The translations under genes and the position numbers were made by a program. Under the pieces are notes generated by a model. The model saw nothing but the letters and a program-made list of their open reading frames with translations. It had not been told where the DNA came from and did not search any database. A DNA stretch of 40,455 nt from Planctomycetaceae bacterium (GTDB taxonomy: Bacteria > Planctomycetota > Planctomycetia > Planctomycetales > Planctomycetaceae), in the NCBI GenBank assembly GCA_947476295.1, contig CANJQC010000040.1, forward strand, positions 1 through 40,455, written 5' to 3'. Below are positions 8,586 to 16,935 of this stretch, in pieces (the stretch's first letter is position 1; each line of letters begins with the position of its first letter).

Positions 8586-9773
8586 TTAGTTATTTTTGTA
8601 ATCGGAATGACAGTTACTACACGTCGTGGAAACCTTAGTGAGTGCCAGTTCGTAGGTGGCGAAGTCGTTGCCTTCTGCTGCCCCCTTTATCGTCAGCGCA
8701 GCCTGGACAACTTCGTTGGCGTAGCCCTTGAACGCAGGATCGTCTTCATAACCATATCCCGGTAGTGTGACGATTTTCACGAGCGTCGCCATCATGGCTG
8801 CTTCCTGGGCGACCATGTCTTTTCTGGACGTCATTGCGCTGGTAGTACCGGCTTCGGTCTTCATGCGTTTTTCCGCTTCAGCCACGCGGTGCATCAGCAG
8901 ACGCATTTCGGAAACCTCCGCAAAGCCGTCAGATTCCGGGGGTTCTTCCAGCCCGGCAGGACGCGAACGGTTCAACGTGTCAGACATCGCTTCATACAGT
9001 CCAAGCAGTCTTTTCTGATCTTTGGGACCAGAGCGCAGGGTCTCTGAGTTCATCTGTTTGGCAAGGTCGCGGACGAACCTTGCATCGTCCTTCCATGTGA
9101 CTGCGTTTGGGTGTTCCATTGCGACGCCTGCGAGCGCGGCAAGTGTTGCGGCTTTTGGAGGAATCATCAGCATCGACGAATTGTACGTACCCACCGACTG
9201 GAGGTTTTCGTTAAGGAAGTTGCGAATGGTTTTCACTTCACTATCGAGTTCGGCCGCGGAAATCAGATCGCCCCACGAGTCACTGCTCGCTGTTGGCGTT
9301 GTATCAGTGCCGGATGGCGTGTCGGGTATTCCTGTCACCGTTGAACTGGGAATTTCCGTTGACCCCGTGCTGGAAATGACGGGGGGCGGTGGATCACCTT
9401 TATCGATAGAAGTGGCATCACTGGCCACGGTGTAGGGCTGATCGAAAAACGCATCCATCGGCACATTGCCAAACCATGTCTGTCCATTTTCATCAACCCA
9501 GACTTCGCCTCGACCGTGTTTGGCTGTCGTTGAAGTCGGCTTGCCGCTCGTTCCATCGGATTCACTATTGTCTGGTGTTGCTGAGCTGGACAATGAGTCC
9601 GAAGTTTCTGCTGTGGAGGCTGTACTGTCCGTTGCCGCACGCTCAGCCGATGGAATTGCCGGTCCACCGCAGCCGATGCCGAAAATCAGTAGTGCCGCCC
9701 AAGCGAAACACGTTCGATTTTTGTCAGCACGGCTTTCTGCATCACGAGGGAATTCTTGAAGCAACAGATCCAT
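8586..9773 (-). CDS. Cytochrome c lipoprotein with C-terminal CxxCH
   Basis: ATG 9773 has GGAA upstream and gives a lipoprotein signal ending in FGIGC (Cys35). A Ser/Thr/Pro/Asp-rich linker follows (about 40-230, containing [11 protein letters not shown]). The last ~165 residues are helical and end with the haem-binding motif CSNCH (385-389), six residues before the C-terminus. That position is typical of class II cytochromes c (four-helix bundle, cytochrome c' / c556 type). The predicted location is the outer leaflet of a membrane facing the periplasm, with an electron-transfer or sensing role. The frame is open to 10001, but this extension would run across an intrinsic terminator (9981-10040), which argues against it. 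Confidence 0.85.
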   Translation of the reverse strand: MDLLLQEFPRDAESRADKNRTCFAWAALLIFGIGCGGPAIPSAERAATDSTASTAETSDSLSSSATPDNSESDGTSGKPTSTTAKHGRGEVWVDENGQTWFGNVPMDAFFDQPYTVASDATSIDKGDPPPPVISSTGSTEIPSSTVTGIPDTPSGTDTTPTASSDSWGDLISAAELDSEVKTIRNFLNENLQSVGTYNSSMLMIPPKAATLAALAGVAMEHPNAVTWKDDARFVRDLAKQMNSETLRSGPKDQKRLLGLYEAMSDTLNRSRPAGLEEPPESDGFAEVSEMRLLMHRVAEAEKRMKTEAGTTSAMTSRKDMVAQEAAMMATLVKIVTLPGYGYEDDPAFKGYANEVVQAALTIKGAAEGNDFATYELALTKVSTTCSNCHSDYKNN

Positions 9774-9980
9774 CTTTCGTTCCGTATTTGGCCACCAAAT
9801 CGTATGGGACGTCTGTGGGCAGCGTACATGACCAATGCGTCCGTGACCACGAAGAAACGGTGATGGATCGCAGGCTGGCGTGAATTCTTCTGGTGTTGGG
9901 CAGTTGCGGCAACGTGGCTGTGCGGAGAAATTGCAATGCATGCTGGTCCGACGTGGCACACTGCATATCGGCCGCAGCGG

Positions 9981-10040
9981 AAAAAAAAATCCCGGAAGCA
10001 ACGAATCCCAGGGGGGCGGAGGACTCTAGCTGCTTCCGGG
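9981..10040 (-). terminator. Intrinsic terminator, minus strand
   Basis: On the minus strand a perfect 10-bp stem (CCCGGAAGCA, 9991-10000, with TGCTTCCGGG, 10031-10040) is followed by a run of nine T after one A (complement of the A9 at 9981-9989). The 30-base loop is long for a terminator. It probably ends leftward transcripts from the sigma factor operon before the cytochrome gene. Confidence 0.65.
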
Positions 10041-10348
10041 GGCGATTGGCTCGCTTTGTTGCCGGGTCCAAGTCCTTTTTAGCACTCAGCACCGACGGCA
10101 CGAACAGTACGACGATTACCAAAACAGGTCAAGACGTTTACGCCGTGATTGTGCGTATCGTCTGGCGATGTAAGGTATTTCACAGTAACAACTTACATTG
10201 CTTCGGCAGAATCTGCCGGATGATGATTTCGCAAATTCCAATGAAAGTAGTTGCTTGGGATGCCGTTATGAACGCTGCGGATTGTGCGTGTCGCCAAGTG
10301 GCAGAGGTTTACGGCTGCCCTGCTGCTTTGCTTCTCAGTGAGCTCTCA
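10041..10348. other. Intergenic, no gene recognised
   Basis: This 308-base stretch lies between the methyltransferase stop and the minus-strand terminator. The only structure seen is a small hairpin (CGGCAG-AAT-CTGCCG, 10204-10218). The short minus-strand frame that crosses it has no family resemblance. Confidence 0.5.
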
Positions 10349-11179
10349 CTACGGAAAAATCGCGCTACCCGGGGTCCAGATTTTCGATGGACTCAAAGCG
10401 CCAGGCTCTGGATCGGTCACGGCATGCTGGATCCGTCTGGCTTTCATCCGAAGGTAAGGTGGTACAAATCGACCTCGGTAGCCGAAATGCGTTACATCCA
10501 CTTTATAGTCCGCTCGTTTCGGTTCACGCAGATCTTCAATCACAAATCCTGCCTGACACAAATTGCCAACAATCTGATCCAGTCGATGCAGATATTCCGT
10601 CGCACCGGACTCCCGGTACGACGTATCCTGTTGTTGCGGCAACGGACCTTCGTGATAGTATTCAATCCCAATCACAAACTGCTGGCGTTCGTTTCGATGA
10701 CTGATCTGCAGACTGACAGGCTGTTTATGCTGGCTAATGTACAGCCCATGACTGCGAATTACTCGCGCGATCCCTGCATACACCGGTTTAAGATCCGGCA
10801 CATAACACGTACTCACAGGCTGATGAACAATGTCGAATGACTCATCCGCAAACATGCTTAGGTCATCCATTGAAGCATGAACGGTCCGGACTTGAAACCG
10901 TCGGCGTTTTGCTTCACGCGCATCCAGCCGCAGCATCGATTCGCTTAAATCGACGACTGTCACGTTGGCACCTGCAGCGGCATACAGGATTGACTGCCAG
11001 CCACCGCCGGACGCTAGGCATAAGACGTTGAGCCCGGCGACACTATCGGGCAACCAGCCGCGTCCGTCGAGTGCCTGCAAAGGTTTGCGACAATCGTCGT
11101 CAGTTGCCACCCGTGCGAACAAACTGCCGCTGTCGGCGAGGTGGTTCCATGCCTGCTGATTGGTGACGCGGTAATCCAC
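10349..11179 (-). CDS. Class I SAM-dependent methyltransferase
   Basis: The Rossmann-fold motif I is degenerate but recognisable (LNVLCLASGGGWQS, about 49-62). It is followed by VTVVDLSESMLRL (motif II, acidic residue binding the SAM ribose) and a motif-IV-like segment ADESFDIVHQPVS. This pattern fits the Methyltransf_11/25 group acting on small molecules; the substrate is unknown. The start is GTG at 11179, whose G is also the last base of the preceding gene's TAG stop, so translation is coupled. It is therefore the fourth member of the sigma / anti-sigma / membrane protein operon. The 276-aa length is normal. Confidence 0.85.
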   Translation of the reverse strand: MDYRVTNQQAWNHLADSGSLFARVATDDDCRKPLQALDGRGWLPDSVAGLNVLCLASGGGWQSILYAAAGANVTVVDLSESMLRLDAREAKRRRFQVRTVHASMDDLSMFADESFDIVHQPVSTCYVPDLKPVYAGIARVIRSHGLYISQHKQPVSLQISHRNERQQFVIGIEYYHEGPLPQQQDTSYRESGATEYLHRLDQIVGNLCQAGFVIEDLREPKRADYKVDVTHFGYRGRFVPPYLRMKARRIQHAVTDPEPGALSPSKIWTPGSAIFP

Positions 11180-12276
11180 TACTGCCGATCCCGGGCGCGC
11201 GGTGGTGAGCTGCCATCGCGGGTTTGCGGCGGACGATTTCCCAGCCCGAATGTGAGCGCCCCAATGACGCGCTGACGGTCACGGGTGAAGGCAATAAATT
11301 TCACCAGCAGTTTTTGTTCGGGCGTTTGCTTACGGTTCGACTGCCCCAGGAATTGCAGACGTGTGCGAGCTTCCTCCGACGGCATGACCATCAACGAATG
11401 TTGTCGCGTCTTGTCGGTCAGGCTGACAAATGCTGACACGATCTCATCGTCCGAAACTGGAAACTGTTTCGTCAATCTGTTGCCAAGGGCCATCGTGGAC
11501 TGATCAAAAATTACGAGCAGATTTCGGAACATCCAAAACTTAAAAAAAGATCGTTCGTGGTTCTTTGCGACGATCTGCTGAAACTGATCCTTCCATGCGT
11601 CATCGCTGACATTCGCCAGCACTGCGTTCAGGATGTTTTCACTTTGAACCGCCAGTGCCTCCCGATCCGGATCAGCGCGAAACCGCTCGAACAGCCAAAG
11701 CGAAAGAGCCAGTGAACGATGTTCCGGCGATTTGAGTTGCTGCACTTCGTCAGAGATCCCAAGCGGGATTTCGGTGTCCTTGATGGAATCCGTGATGATC
11801 CGGCCGCATTCGTCAATCGTCAGTTGCAATGGCTGCAGTGAGGTTTGTCCCCAGCCGGCAAAATCAACGACGATCGTTTTTCCCGCGTCAATCGGCTTGT
11901 TGATTCTGGCCTTCGCAAAGTCAATTTGCTGTTCACGATTCATCTCCGGAAAACTGTCCCATTCGGACTGTGACAGCGAAGACCACCACGCAAAATATCG
12001 ATCCAACCCATCTTTCAATTTTGGATCGTTTTGAATCGCTTCATGAAGCGCGATGATCTCGCGTTTGCGATCCTCCGTCTGGATCGAAAACTCCGCGAAG
12101 CTTGCTCTCACCATTTTCTGCTGGTCTGGATAGAATTCGCGGAATTCGGTCAGTCGGCTTTTGAGCAATGCGCGTTCTTCACTACTGCTGCCAACGACAG
12201 TCACCGCCGCCGCGCCGCCCAGCGCGATGCACACTACCGGTATGACGACGCTGTTCAGAAAGCCTGAAAGTCTCAT
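11179..12276 (-). CDS. Membrane-anchored protein of unknown function in sigma operon
   Basis: I do not recognise a family. ATG 12276 overlaps the anti-sigma stop in ATGA, so the two are translationally coupled; an in-frame extension to 12354 is unlikely. One N-terminal membrane segment (about residues 8-30, SVVIPVVCIALGGAAAVTVV) is followed by a largely helical, charged domain of about 330 residues rich in Gln, Arg, Asp and Phe, predicted to lie in the periplasm. Repeated segments such as LLKSRLTEFREFYPDQQKM and MNREQQIDFAKARIN suggest helical-repeat packing. The tail is Arg/Pro-rich. Its position suggests it takes part in sensing or transmitting the signal released through the anti-sigma factor. 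Confidence 0.75.
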   Translation of the reverse strand: MRLSGFLNSVVIPVVCIALGGAAAVTVVGSSSEERALLKSRLTEFREFYPDQQKMVRASFAEFSIQTEDRKREIIALHEAIQNDPKLKDGLDRYFAWWSSLSQSEWDSFPEMNREQQIDFAKARINKPIDAGKTIVVDFAGWGQTSLQPLQLTIDECGRIITDSIKDTEIPLGISDEVQQLKSPEHRSLALSLWLFERFRADPDREALAVQSENILNAVLANVSDDAWKDQFQQIVAKNHERSFFKFWMFRNLLVIFDQSTMALGNRLTKQFPVSDDEIVSAFVSLTDKTRQHSLMVMPSEEARTRLQFLGQSNRKQTPEQKLLVKFIAFTRDRQRVIGALTFGLGNRPPQTRDGSSPPRARDRQ

Positions 12277-12836
12277 GGCTTCTCTCCACTTACTGGAGAA
12301 TTTCCTGTGTTCTCCGAAACGTCTTTGAGGAATTCCACATCTGGAATCCGCCACAGTTTAGGATACTGAAGATATAACTCGAGACCCTTCAGGATCTGAG
12401 CATCTGTCGGATCAGTGCGTTCACGGCGTGCATTTCTCGACAGCAGTAAGCCAGCGGAGCACGCGAGGAATCCGGCCAAGGACCAGATCAGTCCTCGCAC
12501 TATTACGGACCCCGGCAAAAGTGTTCTGAGCGACCAGCGGCGATGGATTGCCGACCGTGCGCCGCTTTCGCCCGAAACTGTCGATATGGACGCCAGCGTT
12601 TTTTGAGTGAACTCACCGCTGGCCTTAGCCTCTTCGAGAGAATTCAGCAACTGCCATGTACGGTCGAGCAATTCTGCGTTCTTGCGAAGCAGCGGGTTGC
12701 TGAGCAATAATTTTTCGACGCGATCTGCCTCGCTTTCCGGCAATTCGCCGTCCAGATACGAAACCAGTTCCGCGACCTGAGGGTCTTCCGGCCCCTCAAT
12801 CTCGTCGTGCTTCAGGTTGTGATTTTGATCCGCCAT
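12273..12836 (-). CDS. Anti-sigma factor-like membrane protein
   Basis: The N-terminal ~70 residues (DPQVAELVSYLDGELPESE ... ADRVEKLLLSNPLLRKN) match the helical anti-sigma domain common in planctomycetes. They lack the HxxxCxxC zinc motif of ZAS-type proteins. A single membrane segment lies at about 111-132 (VIVRGLIWSLAGFLACSAGLL), followed by a ~55-residue outer tail. The gene lies 60 bases after the ECF sigma gene on the same strand and overlaps the next gene by four bases (ATGA). It presumably holds the sigma factor inactive at the membrane until a signal arrives. No Shine-Dalgarno sequence is obvious. Confidence 0.8.
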   Translation of the reverse strand: MADQNHNLKHDEIEGPEDPQVAELVSYLDGELPESEADRVEKLLLSNPLLRKNAELLDRTWQLLNSLEEAKASGEFTQKTLASISTVSGESGARSAIHRRWSLRTLLPGSVIVRGLIWSLAGFLACSAGLLLSRNARRERTDPTDAQILKGLELYLQYPKLWRIPDVEFLKDVSENTGNSPVSGEKP

Positions 12837-12896
12837 TTAAAATGCTTAAACCTGCGTCCGGCAAGAATGCTGCTGCCATGAACTAACTTCCTGGCA

Positions 12897-13511
12897 TCAT
12901 ATAAACTTCTCAAGTGCTTCTTTGAGTTTGCCTCGCGCTCGCGACAGCAGGGACTTGACGGCAACTGTACCAAGCCCCATGATTTTACCGATTTCTTCGT
13001 AACTCATTTCTTCAAACTTGTGCAGGATTACAGCCGTTCGCTGTCCTTCGGTCAATTCTTCAACGGCGTTCCGCACCACATCACGTATCTCACGGGAGTC
13101 AAGCTGTCTGGTCGGCAACAGTGCCGATTTATCTGCCAGAATTTGCTCAGGCGGACGAAAATCGTGGTCGCCAGCATGACTACCGAGCGGGACTTCCCGG
13201 CGGCGAGCCGCTCCGCGTTTCTGATTGCTGGCAAGATTGTGCGCAATCCGGAACAACCATGTGGAGAAACGGGCAGTCGGTTCGTACCGTTCGCGAGATT
13301 TATACACTCGCAGAAAGGCTTCCTGCGCCAGATCTTCCGAAGCGAAACGGTCATGGATTACGTAAAAGAAAAAAGCGACGAGGCGATCCTGATACCGCAG
13401 CACCAGTTGTTCAAACGCGATGTTGTCGCCCGCTGAGACCTTCAGCATGAGCTGAACATCAGGGTCCGACAGGTATTGATTCTGGAAAGACTGCGAGGCC
13501 AAACCCGCCAC
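12897..13511 (-). CDS. ECF-type RNA polymerase sigma factor
   Basis: Sigma-70 region 2 is visible (LVLRYQDRLVAFFFYVI, SEDLAQEAFLRVYKS, FSTWLFRIAHNLASNQ). So is region 4 with its helix-turn-helix (LTEGQRTAVILHKFEEMSYE, EIGKIMGLGTVAVKSLLSRA). The linker is short and region 3 is absent, as in ECF factors. The annotated start is GTG 13511; a TTG three codons later (13502) has GGAG eight bases upstream and may be the real start. The protein directs RNA polymerase to an alternative promoter set. Downstream are its probable anti-sigma factor, a membrane protein and a methyltransferase. ECF operons are often self-activated; I did not identify a matching promoter. Confidence 0.93.
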   Translation of the reverse strand: MAGLASQSFQNQYLSDPDVQLMLKVSAGDNIAFEQLVLRYQDRLVAFFFYVIHDRFASEDLAQEAFLRVYKSRERYEPTARFSTWLFRIAHNLASNQKRGAARRREVPLGSHAGDHDFRPPEQILADKSALLPTRQLDSREIRDVVRNAVEELTEGQRTAVILHKFEEMSYEEIGKIMGLGTVAVKSLLSRARGKLKEALEKFI

Positions 13512-13677
13512 TCCGCCGAGCGTCGGACGTCAGGGATGAACGACGAAACGCTGTCTGTGCTGTACTTGAGGACTCAGAAATCTGGCAGGCGATTTGGCTG
13601 CATTGTTGAACAAAGCGGTCTAACACGCAAGCGGCGCGGGCAAATCCAGCATCCACACGATCAAAGTTTCAGACATT

Positions 13678-13705
13678 AAAAAACCTCGGTTCAATTGAAC
13701 CGAGG
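13678..13705 (-). terminator. Intrinsic terminator after tRNA-Glu
   Basis: A perfect 22-base palindrome (13684-13705) is followed on the minus strand by six T (complement of A6 at 13678-13683). It starts two bases after the 3' end of tRNA-Glu, so it ends the tRNA transcript and any read-through from csrA. Confidence 0.9.
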
Positions 13706-13707
13706 CA

Positions 13708-13782
13708 TGACCCCAAGGGGATTTGAACCCCTGTTACCGGAATGAAAATCCGATGTCCTAGACCTAACTAGACGATGGGGCC
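13708..13782 (-). tRNA. tRNA-Glu (anticodon UUC)
   Basis: The minus strand folds as a 75-nt cloverleaf. The acceptor stem is GGCCCCA paired with TGGGGTC (one G-U), discriminator A. The anticodon stem CGGA/TCCG encloses TTTTCAT with anticodon TTC. The T-arm AGGGG-TTCGAAT-CCCCT is perfect. CCA is not encoded. The gene lies downstream of csrA on the same strand, with a possible promoter of its own at 13816-13844. Confidence 0.95.
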
Positions 13783-13815
13783 GAACAAATTTCTGGAAAC
13801 ACCCAGAGGCGGGAC

Positions 13816-13844
13816 AGAATACGCCACATGCGGGCAGTATTCAA
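13816..13844 (-). promoter_or_regulatory. Candidate promoter of tRNA-Glu
   Basis: On the minus strand TTGAAT (13844-13839) and TATTCT (13821-13816) are 17 bases apart, each matching the housekeeping consensus at four of six positions. The -10 box ends 33 bases before the tRNA 5' end. Confidence 0.4.
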
Positions 13845-13845
13845 A

Positions 13846-14064
13846 TCAGTTGACAACCGAGCCCGAGGATTCTTCGGAAGGATTTTCAGAAAACTTCAGC
13901 TTTTCCCTGAGAATTGCTTCCAAAACTTCCTGTCGGTGAACTGAAACATCCTGCGGAGCCTCAATCCCGATCCGCACTTTGTCACCACGCACATCAATCA
14001 CGGTGACAACGATGTTGTCACTGATTATGACGCTTTCGTTTCTCTTCCTTGATAATACTAACAT
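13846..14064 (-). CDS. csrA: Carbon storage regulator CsrA
   Basis: A small RNA-binding protein that controls translation and mRNA stability by binding GGA motifs near ribosome-binding sites. The N-terminus MLVLSRKRNESVII and the segment GDKVRIGIEAPQDVSVHRQEV are the hallmark of the family; the R that contacts RNA (VHRQEV) is present. ATG 14064 is preceded by AAAGGAG at good spacing; the TTG two codons upstream is not needed. At 72 aa it has a slightly extended Ser/Glu-rich tail. Its own ribosome-binding site contains GGA, so autoregulation is possible. tRNA-Glu follows. Confidence 0.97.
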   Translation of the reverse strand: MLVLSRKRNESVIISDNIVVTVIDVRGDKVRIGIEAPQDVSVHRQEVLEAILREKLKFSENPSEESSGSVVN

Positions 14065-14144
14065 AGCCAATCTCCTTTACCGCACCGTCGAAGCGACTTA
14101 AAAAACCTCACTTAAACAGGTTAGTTGACATGCGCGAAGTCTCT

Positions 14145-14150
14145 ATTATA
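14145..14150 (-). promoter_or_regulatory. Candidate -10 box of csrA
   Basis: A perfect TATAAT lies on the minus strand 80 bases upstream of the csrA start, but no good -35 box is seen at 16-18 bases. On the opposite strand TTGACA (14125-14130) is followed 16 bases later by TATACG (14147-14152), so this small region could also drive rightward transcription. Confidence 0.35.
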
Positions 14151-14246
14151 CGCATGTTAGAAAGAATTTCCTACTGGTCAAGAAGTGAACCAGCAATTGG
14201 TCCCAAATCAAACGGGTCCTGTCAAGTCAATTCAAATACTTACGGG

Positions 14247-14288
14247 GAAAAACAGGAAAGGGTGATGTTTTGAATGATCACCCTTTCC
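14247..14288 (-). terminator. Intrinsic terminator of the HU gene
   Basis: A perfect 12-bp stem (14255-14266 with 14277-14288) with a 10-base loop is followed on the minus strand by TGTTTTT. It lies 33 bases after the HU stop codon. Confidence 0.85.
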
Positions 14289-14320
14289 GGATTTCGGTTT
14301 CGAACGTTTTCGCCATCGTC

Positions 14321-14635
14321 TTAGATCAGGTCTTTCAACTTTTTCAAAGCGCGAACCTTAACGACCTTTTTGGCTGATCGGGCGGCGATCTTGATTTCTT
14401 CGCCCGTCGCTGGATTTCGCCCCATTCGTTCTTTTGTGGCTGGCCGCTCATGCACATAGATCTTCAGCAGACCTGGCAGATTGAAGACACCCGGGCCCTT
14501 GCTGATGTTCGCCGCAATCAACGCCTCAAGTGCGTCAATCATGGCGCCGACTTCCTTGCGGCTGTGGCCAGTGGCTTCCGCCAACGCATTCAGAATGTCG
14601 GTCTTGGACAACGGCTTCTCGGCTTTCTTTGCCAT
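14321..14635 (-). CDS. HU family DNA-binding protein
   Basis: A small nucleoid protein that bends DNA as a dimer. The N-terminal helices (LSKTDILNALAEATGHSRKE) and the beta-arm signature GRNPATGEEIKIAA with the preceding ERMGRNP are clear. The N-terminus MAKKAEKP and the basic C-terminus (SAKKVVKVRALKKLKDLI) make it somewhat longer (104 aa) than E. coli HU (90 aa), as is usual in planctomycetes. The start is supported by GAAGGAG about 11 bases upstream. It is monocistronic, with its own promoter (14734-14762) and terminator (14247-14288). Confidence 0.95.
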   Translation of the reverse strand: MAKKAEKPLSKTDILNALAEATGHSRKEVGAMIDALEALIAANISKGPGVFNLPGLLKIYVHERPATKERMGRNPATGEEIKIAARSAKKVVKVRALKKLKDLI

Positions 14636-14733
14636 CTGATCAAATCTCCTTCGCCTGAAAAAATGTGTGAAATGGACTTAAGAGCAGTCGGGAAGGCCCC
14701 GAAGTTCGAAATCCCCGTGTTTTTGCAGGCCGA

Positions 14734-14762
14734 AGTAGAGTTCTGATCACCTAGAGTGTCAA
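14734..14762 (-). promoter_or_regulatory. Candidate sigma-70 promoter of the HU gene
   Basis: On the minus strand a perfect TTGACA (14762-14757) is followed after 17 bases by TCTACT (14739-14734, four of six consensus matches). It would give a leader of about 90 bases before the HU start. Confidence 0.5.
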
Positions 14763-15090
14763 CACGACCAAAGTCGATTTTCCCTTATTTCCTTTAGTTT
14801 TCAGCGTTTTGGGGCCTCCGTTGCCGGTTTCGGCAGGAAATGGACCTCTGATTCTGACGCCACTCATCGCAGAATGCCGTTTTCGTGCATGCAGAAACTG
14901 GCCGAGTGAAGAATTGCCAGCCTTCCCGGTCGTTCCTCAATTGATCGACTTGGTATCATTTCACTCTTTCGTGGGTCGCTGGCATTCATGACGAGTGAAT
15001 GCGCGACAATTTTTCACAGCCGCCACAGACTTAATCGTCGAGTCACCCTGAGCTGTGTTTCCCATTTTTTCCGTTTTCACAGTATCACCG
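14763..15090. other. Intergenic, no gene recognised
   Basis: This 328-base stretch lies between the HU promoter and rsmD. I see no conserved ORF, hairpin or clear promoter in it. The rsmD start has no obvious Shine-Dalgarno sequence. Confidence 0.5.
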
Positions 15091-15792
15091 ATGTCACTTC
15101 GAGTCATCTCTGGGCAATACCGTCGCCGAATTCTTAAAACGCCTTCCGACGATTCGACGCGGCCTTACACCGATCGTGTGCGTCAGATCGTGTTTGATCG
15201 CCTGCAAAACTTTATCCCCGACGCGCGCGTGGCCGATGTGTTCTCCGGTGTCGGAACGATGGGCATTGAATCGCTCAGCCGCGGAGCACATTCATGCGTG
15301 TTTTTTGAAGCCGATGCAGACATCCATCAACTGCTGGTGACAAACGTGAAGACCATTGCACCGGAGGCACGCACGATCTGCTGGCGAACCGATGTGCGGC
15401 GCACTTCGTTTCGGCCTCACGGCGGCGAAGACTTCATGCCATACAACCTGATCTTCTTTGATCCACCGTACCGACACGCCGACGAGATTGATCCCGGAAA
15501 GCCATTAGCAGCCAGCCTGAAACGCCTGGCTCGGGATACCATTTCCACGCCCGATGCTATCCTGATCCTGCGAACACCAGAACACACCGAGGCCCCGCAA
15601 TTGCCATGGTGGCATGTCCACGACTGCTGGGAACTGTCGTCCATGATGGTATGGATTCTTGTGAAGCAGCCGATGGCGAACGATGATGAGCCTGAGGACA
15701 GCGAAGACCTCCACACCGATTCGGACACTGATGACGCGATCCGAGACACAGAAGCTGACCCAGCGCATGATGGTTTTTCAGGGAACGACTGA
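15091..15792 (+). CDS. rsmD: 16S rRNA (guanine966-N2)-methyltransferase RsmD
   Basis: Methylates the exocyclic amine of G966 (E. coli numbering) in 16S rRNA during 30S assembly. The SAM-binding motif VADVFSGVGTMGIESLSRG (47-65) and the catalytic motif DPPY (124-127) are intact, and the N-terminus MSLRVISGQYRRRILKTP is typical. I use ATG 15091; the frame continues to a GTG at 15055. After the core (~200 aa) comes a non-conserved, strongly acidic tail (DDEPEDSEDLHTDSDTDDA), which is unusual and may be disordered. The gene converges on the NHL-type protein gene with 48 bases between. Confidence 0.92.
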   Translation: MSLRVISGQYRRRILKTPSDDSTRPYTDRVRQIVFDRLQNFIPDARVADVFSGVGTMGIESLSRGAHSCVFFEADADIHQLLVTNVKTIAPEARTICWRTDVRRTSFRPHGGEDFMPYNLIFFDPPYRHADEIDPGKPLAASLKRLARDTISTPDAILILRTPEHTEAPQLPWWHVHDCWELSSMMVWILVKQPMANDDEPEDSEDLHTDSDTDDAIRDTEADPAHDGFSGND

Positions 15793-15814
15793 ACTCCTGT
15801 TCAAATCAATCCTG

Positions 15815-15835
15815 CTGCATTCATCCGGAGTGCAG
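15815..15835. terminator. Weak hairpin between convergent genes
   Basis: An 8-bp stem (CTGCATTC/GAGTGCAG, one G-U) with loop ATCCG sits between the rsmD stop and the stop of the opposite gene. There is no T-run, so any terminator role is tentative. Confidence 0.3.
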
Positions 15836-15840
15836 ATTCC

Positions 15841-16935
15841 TCAGACACGTTCCAGTTTCGTCACACGCCCGGTCCCAACCCATTCAGCGACGTAGATGTC
15901 GCCGTTGGGTGCGAAGCAGGCATCATGGGGATGGACAAACTGACCATCCACCCACTTGTCCGGCTGGGCTCGCAGATCCTTGATCTCATTCAACCGGTCC
16001 ACGGCAAGGCCTAGTCGGGCGACGACCTGATTCTTTTCGTCCAGAAGCGTCACACAGGCTTTGAGTTCAGGGACGAGCATCAGGTTTTGCCATGTATCAA
16101 CATTTGCCGGCAGCCCAAAGCCGGTCAGCGTTTCTTTGTACACGCCGTCCATTGTGAAAATCTGCAGCGTATTGTGAGCCCGATCAGTCACGACAATCGA
16201 CGGCTCGCGACCAGCACGCTTGTCTATCCATAAGCCATGCGCGGTGTTGAACTTGCCTTCACCATCCCCTGCTCCACCAAAACTGCTCACCCATTTCGCG
16301 TCTTTATCGAACCGATGTATGTGAAACGTGCCGTAACCGTCAGCAAGCAGAAACCCTCCGTCGTCAAGGAACGCAAAGTTGGTGGGAAGAAATCCCTGAC
16401 GTGTCCAGGTCGGTTCCGTCGATATGTTTTCACCCGGAGCGTACAAGCCGGATTCCATTGGTGCTTTTTGTGACCAGACGGTTTCGCCCGTCAGCGTCAT
16501 CTTGGCGAACGCTTTCACCTGCTGATACGCCGCAACGTACAGAAATTCTTCGCTGCCTTCTTCACGAACTTCAATACCGTGACCACCGCCCTGAAACTGA
16601 CATCCAAAAGCTCGAACAAACTTACCTTCCGGATCGAATACAAAAATCGACGGATGATCTTTCAGGTCACGGCGTCCTTCGTGAATGACGTACAAATGGC
16701 CGGCTTTGTCGAGCGCCACGTTATGCGTGGTCTGCCACGAATACTTGTCCGGCAACTGAGCAAACGCATGATTCACACGGAACTGGTGGTCGCCTTCTCC
16801 GATGATGGTCTCACGCGATGTGCGGGAAGCGGTAGCCACAGCCGGAGCCGTCATGATGGCTGCAGCTCCGGCGGCTGACGCGGCGAGGAACCGACGTCGG
16901 GGTAACTGAGACGCAGGAGTTTGATCACTGGACAT
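15841..16935 (-). CDS. Tat-exported NHL-like six-bladed beta-propeller protein
   Basis: ATG 16935 (with AGGA upstream) gives a twin-arginine signal, PRRRFLAASAAGAAA, so the protein is probably exported folded. The rest is a repetitive beta-propeller with NHL-type blade motifs: HNVALDKAGHLYVIHEG, PSIFVFDPEGKFVRAFG, GHGIEV, NFAFLDDGGFLLADGYG, HGLWIDKRAGREPSIVVTDR and HDACFAPNGDIYVAEW. Such proteins resemble the peptidyl-alpha-hydroxyglycine alpha-amidating lyase fold, but planctomycete members are annotated only as NHL repeat proteins, so the activity is unknown. It lies downstream of the VOC/ACT/MBL operon with a 221-base gap and may be transcribed separately. Confidence 0.85.
   Translation of the reverse strand: MSSDQTPASQLPRRRFLAASAAGAAAIMTAPAVATASRTSRETIIGEGDHQFRVNHAFAQLPDKYSWQTTHNVALDKAGHLYVIHEGRRDLKDHPSIFVFDPEGKFVRAFGCQFQGGGHGIEVREEGSEEFLYVAAYQQVKAFAKMTLTGETVWSQKAPMESGLYAPGENISTEPTWTRQGFLPTNFAFLDDGGFLLADGYGTFHIHRFDKDAKWVSSFGGAGDGEGKFNTAHGLWIDKRAGREPSIVVTDRAHNTLQIFTMDGVYKETLTGFGLPANVDTWQNLMLVPELKACVTLLDEKNQVVARLGLAVDRLNEIKDLRAQPDKWVDGQFVHPHDACFAPNGDIYVAEWVGTGRVTKLERV

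Noticed and set aside
8586-10001. 471-residue cytochrome starting at 10001
   Set aside because: This extension crosses an intrinsic terminator with a T9 run and precedes a good lipoprotein start at 9773.
9742-10122. Small secreted peptide beginning VIVVLFVPSVLSA on the minus strand
   Set aside because: A signal-like start exists, but the frame contains the terminator hairpin and has only a TTG start without a Shine-Dalgarno sequence.
9893-10840. 315-residue plus-strand frame
   Set aside because: It runs opposite the methyltransferase gene and the terminator; no signal or motif is visible.
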